From contig NZ_CP028369.1 in NCBI RefSeq assembly GCF_003032475.1, positions 4,898,001-4,962,000 on the forward strand: a stretch of 64,000 bases of DNA, read 5' to 3'. The position numbers and the translations under genes were made by a program. This document shows, piece by piece, positions 60,924-64,000 of the stretch. A model generated the notes under the pieces. The model did not search any database, was not told where the DNA came from, and was given only the letters and a program-made list of their open reading frames with translations. Source of the DNA: Streptomyces sp. P3 (lineage in GTDB: Bacteria; Actinomycetota; Actinomycetes; Streptomycetales; Streptomycetaceae). Each line of letters starts with the position of its first letter. Positions within the stretch are counted from its first letter, which is position 1.

Positions 60924-63782
60924 ATGCGCTTTCGCGGGAAGTCGATCCGCCGGAAGATCGTGGCGCTGCTTCTCGTGCCGCTGGTGTCCCTGACCGCCGT
61001 CTGGGGCTTCGCCACGGTACTCACGGGCCGCGAGGCGAGTCGGCTGTTCACCGTCTCCGCCGTCGTGGAGAAGGTCGGCTACCCCCTCGAGGACACCGTC
61101 CGGGTCGTCCAGCAGGAACGCCGCCAGACCCTCGTCTACCTCGCCGACCCCCGCGCCTCCGACGCGCTGACCGCGCTGCGCCGCACCCGGACCGCCACCG
61201 ACGAGGCGCTCGCCGAGATCCGTCAGAACGCGCGGGACCCCGACGTGCGTGACGTCCTGGACCAGGACGACGCCGAGGGCCTCACCGTGGTGCTGGACGG
61301 GTTCGACGGCATCGACTCGCTGCGCCGCAGCGTCGAGGAACGCGCCGTCTCACGGAATCAGGCGCTGAACCTCTACACCCAGTTGATCGACCCGTGTTAC
61401 ACCCTGCTGTCCCAACTGGACGTGGTCGACAGCGTGGAGATGGACAAGCAGTACCGGGCCCTCGTCAGTGTCGCCCGCGCGCGTGAACTGCTCTCCCGGG
61501 AAGACGCACTGCTCGGCTCCGCCCTGGTGGTGGGCCGGCTCCGCCGCGAGGAGACCCGTGAGGTCTCCGACCTGGTGGCCCAGCGTGAGGTGATCTACGA
61601 GATCAACCTCGCCCAACTGCCCGCCGCGGAGCGCCAGCGCTACGAGAGCTTCTGGAAGAACGCCACCACCGCCACGCTGCGCACGGCGGAACAGGCCGTC
61701 ATCGGCGGCACGTCCGGCGACCTGCCCCGCGGTGTCAGCGCCCGGAACTGGGACACCGCGGCCGGAAACGTCCTCGCCGAACTCGGCGCCCTGGACGAGC
61801 AGGCCAACGACCGCTACCAGGACCGCGTTCGGCCGGTGGCGATCGAGGTCATCGTCAAGGCGGTCGTCGCGGGCGTCTTCGGGCTGATCGCCCTGCTCGT
61901 CTCCCTCGTCCTGTCCGTACGCATCGGCCGCGGCCTCATCCGCGACCTGCGTCAGCTGCGACTGGACGCCCACGAGGCGTCCGGTGTGCGACTGCCCAGC
62001 GTGATGCGCCGTCTGTCCGCGGGTGAGCAGGTCGACGTCGAGACCGAGGTACCGCGGCTGGAGTACGACAAGAACGAGATGGGCGAGGTCGGCCAGGCCC
62101 TCAACACCCTGCAGCGCGCCGCCGTCGAGGCCGCCGTCAAACAGGCCGAACTGCGCTCCGGGGTGTCCGAGGTGTTCGTCAACCTCGCCCGCCGCAGCCA
62201 GGTGCTGCTGCACAAGCAGCTCACCCTGCTCGACACCATGGAGCGCCGCACCGAGGACACGGAGGAGCTCGCCGACCTCTTCCGCCTCGACCACCTCACC
62301 ACCCGCATGCGCCGGCACGCCGAGGGCCTGGTCATCCTCTCCGGCGCAGCCCCCTCCCGGCAGTGGCGCAAGCCCGTCCAGCTCATGGACATCGTGCGCG
62401 CCGCGGTCGCCGAGGTCGAGGACTACGAACGCATCGAGGTCCGCCGCCTGCCACGGCTCGCCGCGACCGGCCCGGCCGTCGCCGACCTCACCCACCTGGT
62501 GGCCGAACTCCTCGAGAACGCCACGGTGTTCTCCCCGCCGCACACCGCCGTCCAGGTGTTCGGCGACCGGGTCGCCAACGGCTTCACCCTCGAGATCCAC
62601 GACCGTGGCCTCGGCATGGCACCCGAAGCGCTTCTGGAGGCGAACCTCCGGCTCGCCGAGACGCCCGAGTTCGAACTGTCCGACACCGACCGCCTCGGAC
62701 TGTTCGTGGTCAGCCGCCTCGCCCAACGGCAGAACGTCCGCGTCTGCCTGCAGCCCTCGCCGTACGGCGGTACGACCGCAGTCGTCTTCATCCCCGACGC
62801 CCTCCTCACCGACGACGTCCCCGACACCAACGGCATCGGCTTCCGGCTCGACCGTCCCCGGCCCCCGAAGGAGGCAGAGCCGGCCGAGTCCCGCAGGCCC
62901 GCACTGTCCCCGGCCGCGGCGCAACTCCCCGGCATACCGGTCTCCATGCTCGACGGCCCCGTCGAACTGGAGGCGCCCGTCGGCCTGAACGCCCTCGGCG
63001 GCTTCCCCGCCGCCCTGGACGACGAGGACGACCACGGCGGGTTGTTCCGCCCCCGCCGCCCGCTCACCCGCGACGACGACCCCGCCGCCCACGCCGTCGA
63101 CCACTCCCGCGCACCGGCCACCGGTCTCGGCGACCCGGTGAAGCCCGCCGACGACCCCGCCGCCCCGGTCCCGCTGCTGCCGGGTCGCCGCACGCCCAAG
63201 CTGGTCAGCTCGCACGGCCGCCCGGTGCCGGAACCGCGCCCGCTGCGTGCCGACACCGACGCCCAGGCCCCGGTTCGGCAAGGCTCCCGCCGTCCGGTGG
63301 ACGAGGGCCCGGCGCCCCTGCCGTCCCGCCGCCGCGGCACGACGGCCCAGATCCCCCGCAGCGGTGGCGCGCCCGAGCGTCCCGTCCTGCCGGATCATCC
63401 GGGCCGAGGCCCGGCGCAGTCCTCCGAGCCGCCCCTGCTTCCGCGCCGCGTCCGTCAGCCGTCGACGTCCGACGGCGGCCCCGACGGCGTCGCCGGAAGC
63501 ACGGATCCGGCCGCCGCCCCGACCGGCGCAACCGGCGCCTCGGGGACGGGAGCACTGCCCCGACGCGTGCGGCAGGCCAACCTGGCGCCGCAGCTGAGGC
63601 AGGGCCAGGCTCCCGAGGCTCCGAAGCCGGCCGATCCCGCCGACCGTGACGCCGACGAGGTCCGCAGTCGCATGGCCTCGCTCCAGCGTGGCTGGCAGCG
63701 CGGCCGCGTAGAGAACGCCGCGGGCGACGACGCCCACAGCGGCACAGCACCACGAGGAACGACAAAGGGGGACGGTCGATGA
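60924..63782 (+). CDS. cvnA: Conservon sensor kinase-like protein (CvnA), NIT domain
   Basis: About 952 residues. Cytoplasmic basic start MRFRGKSIRRK, helix 1 about 13-35, an extracellular nitrate/nitrite-sensing (NIT) domain about 55-300 (VRVVQQERRQTLVYLADP), helix 2 about 315-340, then HAMP-like and dimerisation region (SEVFVNLARRSQVLLHKQLT) and HATPase (LVAELLENATVFSPP, DRGLGMAPEAL). A long Pro/Arg tail follows. No phosphoacceptor His box of the usual kind is clear. ATG 60924 follows GGGGGAGG; ATG 60882 is possible. It overlaps cvnB by four bases. Confidence 0.88.
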   Translation: MRFRGKSIRRKIVALLLVPLVSLTAVWGFATVLTGREASRLFTVSAVVEKVGYPLEDTVRVVQQERRQTLVYLADPRASDALTALRRTRTATDEALAEIRQNARDPDVRDVLDQDDAEGLTVVLDGFDGIDSLRRSVEERAVSRNQALNLYTQLIDPCYTLLSQLDVVDSVEMDKQYRALVSVARARELLSREDALLGSALVVGRLRREETREVSDLVAQREVIYEINLAQLPAAERQRYESFWKNATTATLRTAEQAVIGGTSGDLPRGVSARNWDTAAGNVLAELGALDEQANDRYQDRVRPVAIEVIVKAVVAGVFGLIALLVSLVLSVRIGRGLIRDLRQLRLDAHEASGVRLPSVMRRLSAGEQVDVETEVPRLEYDKNEMGEVGQALNTLQRAAVEAAVKQAELRSGVSEVFVNLARRSQVLLHKQLTLLDTMERRTEDTEELADLFRLDHLTTRMRRHAEGLVILSGAAPSRQWRKPVQLMDIVRAAVAEVEDYERIEVRRLPRLAATGPAVADLTHLVAELLENATVFSPPHTAVQVFGDRVANGFTLEIHDRGLGMAPEALLEANLRLAETPEFELSDTDRLGLFVVSRLAQRQNVRVCLQPSPYGGTTAVVFIPDALLTDDVPDTNGIGFRLDRPRPPKEAEPAESRRPALSPAAAQLPGIPVSMLDGPVELEAPVGLNALGGFPAALDDEDDHGGLFRPRRPLTRDDDPAAHAVDHSRAPATGLGDPVKPADDPAAPVPLLPGRRTPKLVSSHGRPVPEPRPLRADTDAQAPVRQGSRRPVDEGPAPLPSRRRGTTAQIPRSGGAPERPVLPDHPGRGPAQSSEPPLLPRRVRQPSTSDGGPDGVAGSTDPAAAPTGATGASGTGALPRRVRQANLAPQLRQGQAPEAPKPADPADRDADEVRSRMASLQRGWQRGRVENAAGDDAHSGTAPRGTTKGDGR

Positions 63783-64000
63783 CCGCACCGAAGGCGACCG
63801 ACCACACCACCCACACCGGCGAACTGAACTGGCTCCTCGACGAGCTCGTCGACCGAGTCGCCGGCATCCGCAAGGCAGTCGTCCTCTCCGGCGACGGCCT
63901 GGCGACAGGGGTGTCCAAGGACCTGACGCGGGAGGACGGCGAGCACCTGGCCGCCGTCGCCTCCGGATTCCACAGCCTCGCCAAGGGCGTGGGCCGCCAC
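63779..64000 (+). CDS. cvnB: Roadblock/LC7 protein CvnB, cut by window end
   Basis: Seventy-four codons of a roadblock/LC7 family protein are visible (ELNWLLDELVDRVAGIRKAV, VLSGDGLATGVSKDL). In conservons, CvnA is followed by CvnB, CvnC and the CvnD GTPase, which together relay membrane signals; CvnC and CvnD would lie beyond the window. ATG 63779 overlaps the cvnA stop (ATGA). Confidence 0.9.
   Translation, partial: MTAPKATDHTTHTGELNWLLDELVDRVAGIRKAVVLSGDGLATGVSKDLTREDGEHLAAVASGFHSLAKGVGRH

Noticed and set aside
1..64000. Prophage, transposon, CRISPR or biosynthetic gene cluster
   Set aside because: No integrase, transposase, cas gene, regular spacer array, PKS, NRPS or terpene synthase was seen; composition is uniform.

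Overview
The window comes from a high-GC actinomycete, almost certainly a Streptomyces. The gene content and order (riboswitch-led riboflavin operon running into hisE-hisG, ppm1/fxsA/rbpA, smeA-sffA, a conservon start) look like a Streptomyces core-chromosome arm-proximal segment. Base composition is uniform, and I see no integrase, transposase, phage, CRISPR, rRNA or tRNA gene.

Layout. 0-6.5 kb: a HutC-type GntR regulator diverges from an ABC importer of the aminoethylphosphonate/iron class, whose last cistron fuses a HAD phosphatase to an endonuclease/exonuclease/phosphatase domain. 6.5-10.7 kb: an MFS gene with an in-frame TGA near its 5' end, then a C-N hydrolase and a flavin amine oxidase separated by a 14-bp tandem repeat. 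10.7-17.3 kb: a DUF5995 protein, a secreted GH6 cellulase, an MFS/ROK pair around a nested palindrome, an NmrA-like reductase, and a SigJ-type sigma factor broken by one TGA and preceded by a chitinase-type promoter. 17.4-25.2 kb: FMN riboswitch, ribE-ribM-ribBA-ribH, hisE-hisG, a PH-domain protein, and two CNNM/CorC-type membrane proteins behind a leader that folds into a closed multi-hairpin RNA.

25.2-35 kb holds an EccA-like AAA+ ATPase, a P-loop kinase, a Tat-exported C39-like peptidase, a 46-residue membrane peptide, TetR and Lrp regulators, small hypothetical proteins and an amidohydrolase. 35-45 kb holds polyprenol-phosphate-mannose synthase, FxsA, RbpA with a canonical SigR promoter, MFS/GDPD/YczE facing a MocR regulator, and the sporulation genes smeA-sffA. 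45-52.6 kb holds ankyrin and HEAT-repeat proteins and a 5-oxoprolinase operon (pxpA-B-C) with a hydro-lyase-family protein, an MFS carrier and a divergent GntR regulator around a 19-bp palindrome.

52.6-59.8 kb is the most unusual part: three collinear genes forming an apparent MukBEF/Wadjet-like SMC system, with a kleisin-like protein, a winged-helix partner and a 1546-residue coiled-coil ATPase. No nuclease subunit is visible, and Asn sits where the catalytic Walker B Glu is expected. The window ends in a conservon (cvnA, start of cvnB).
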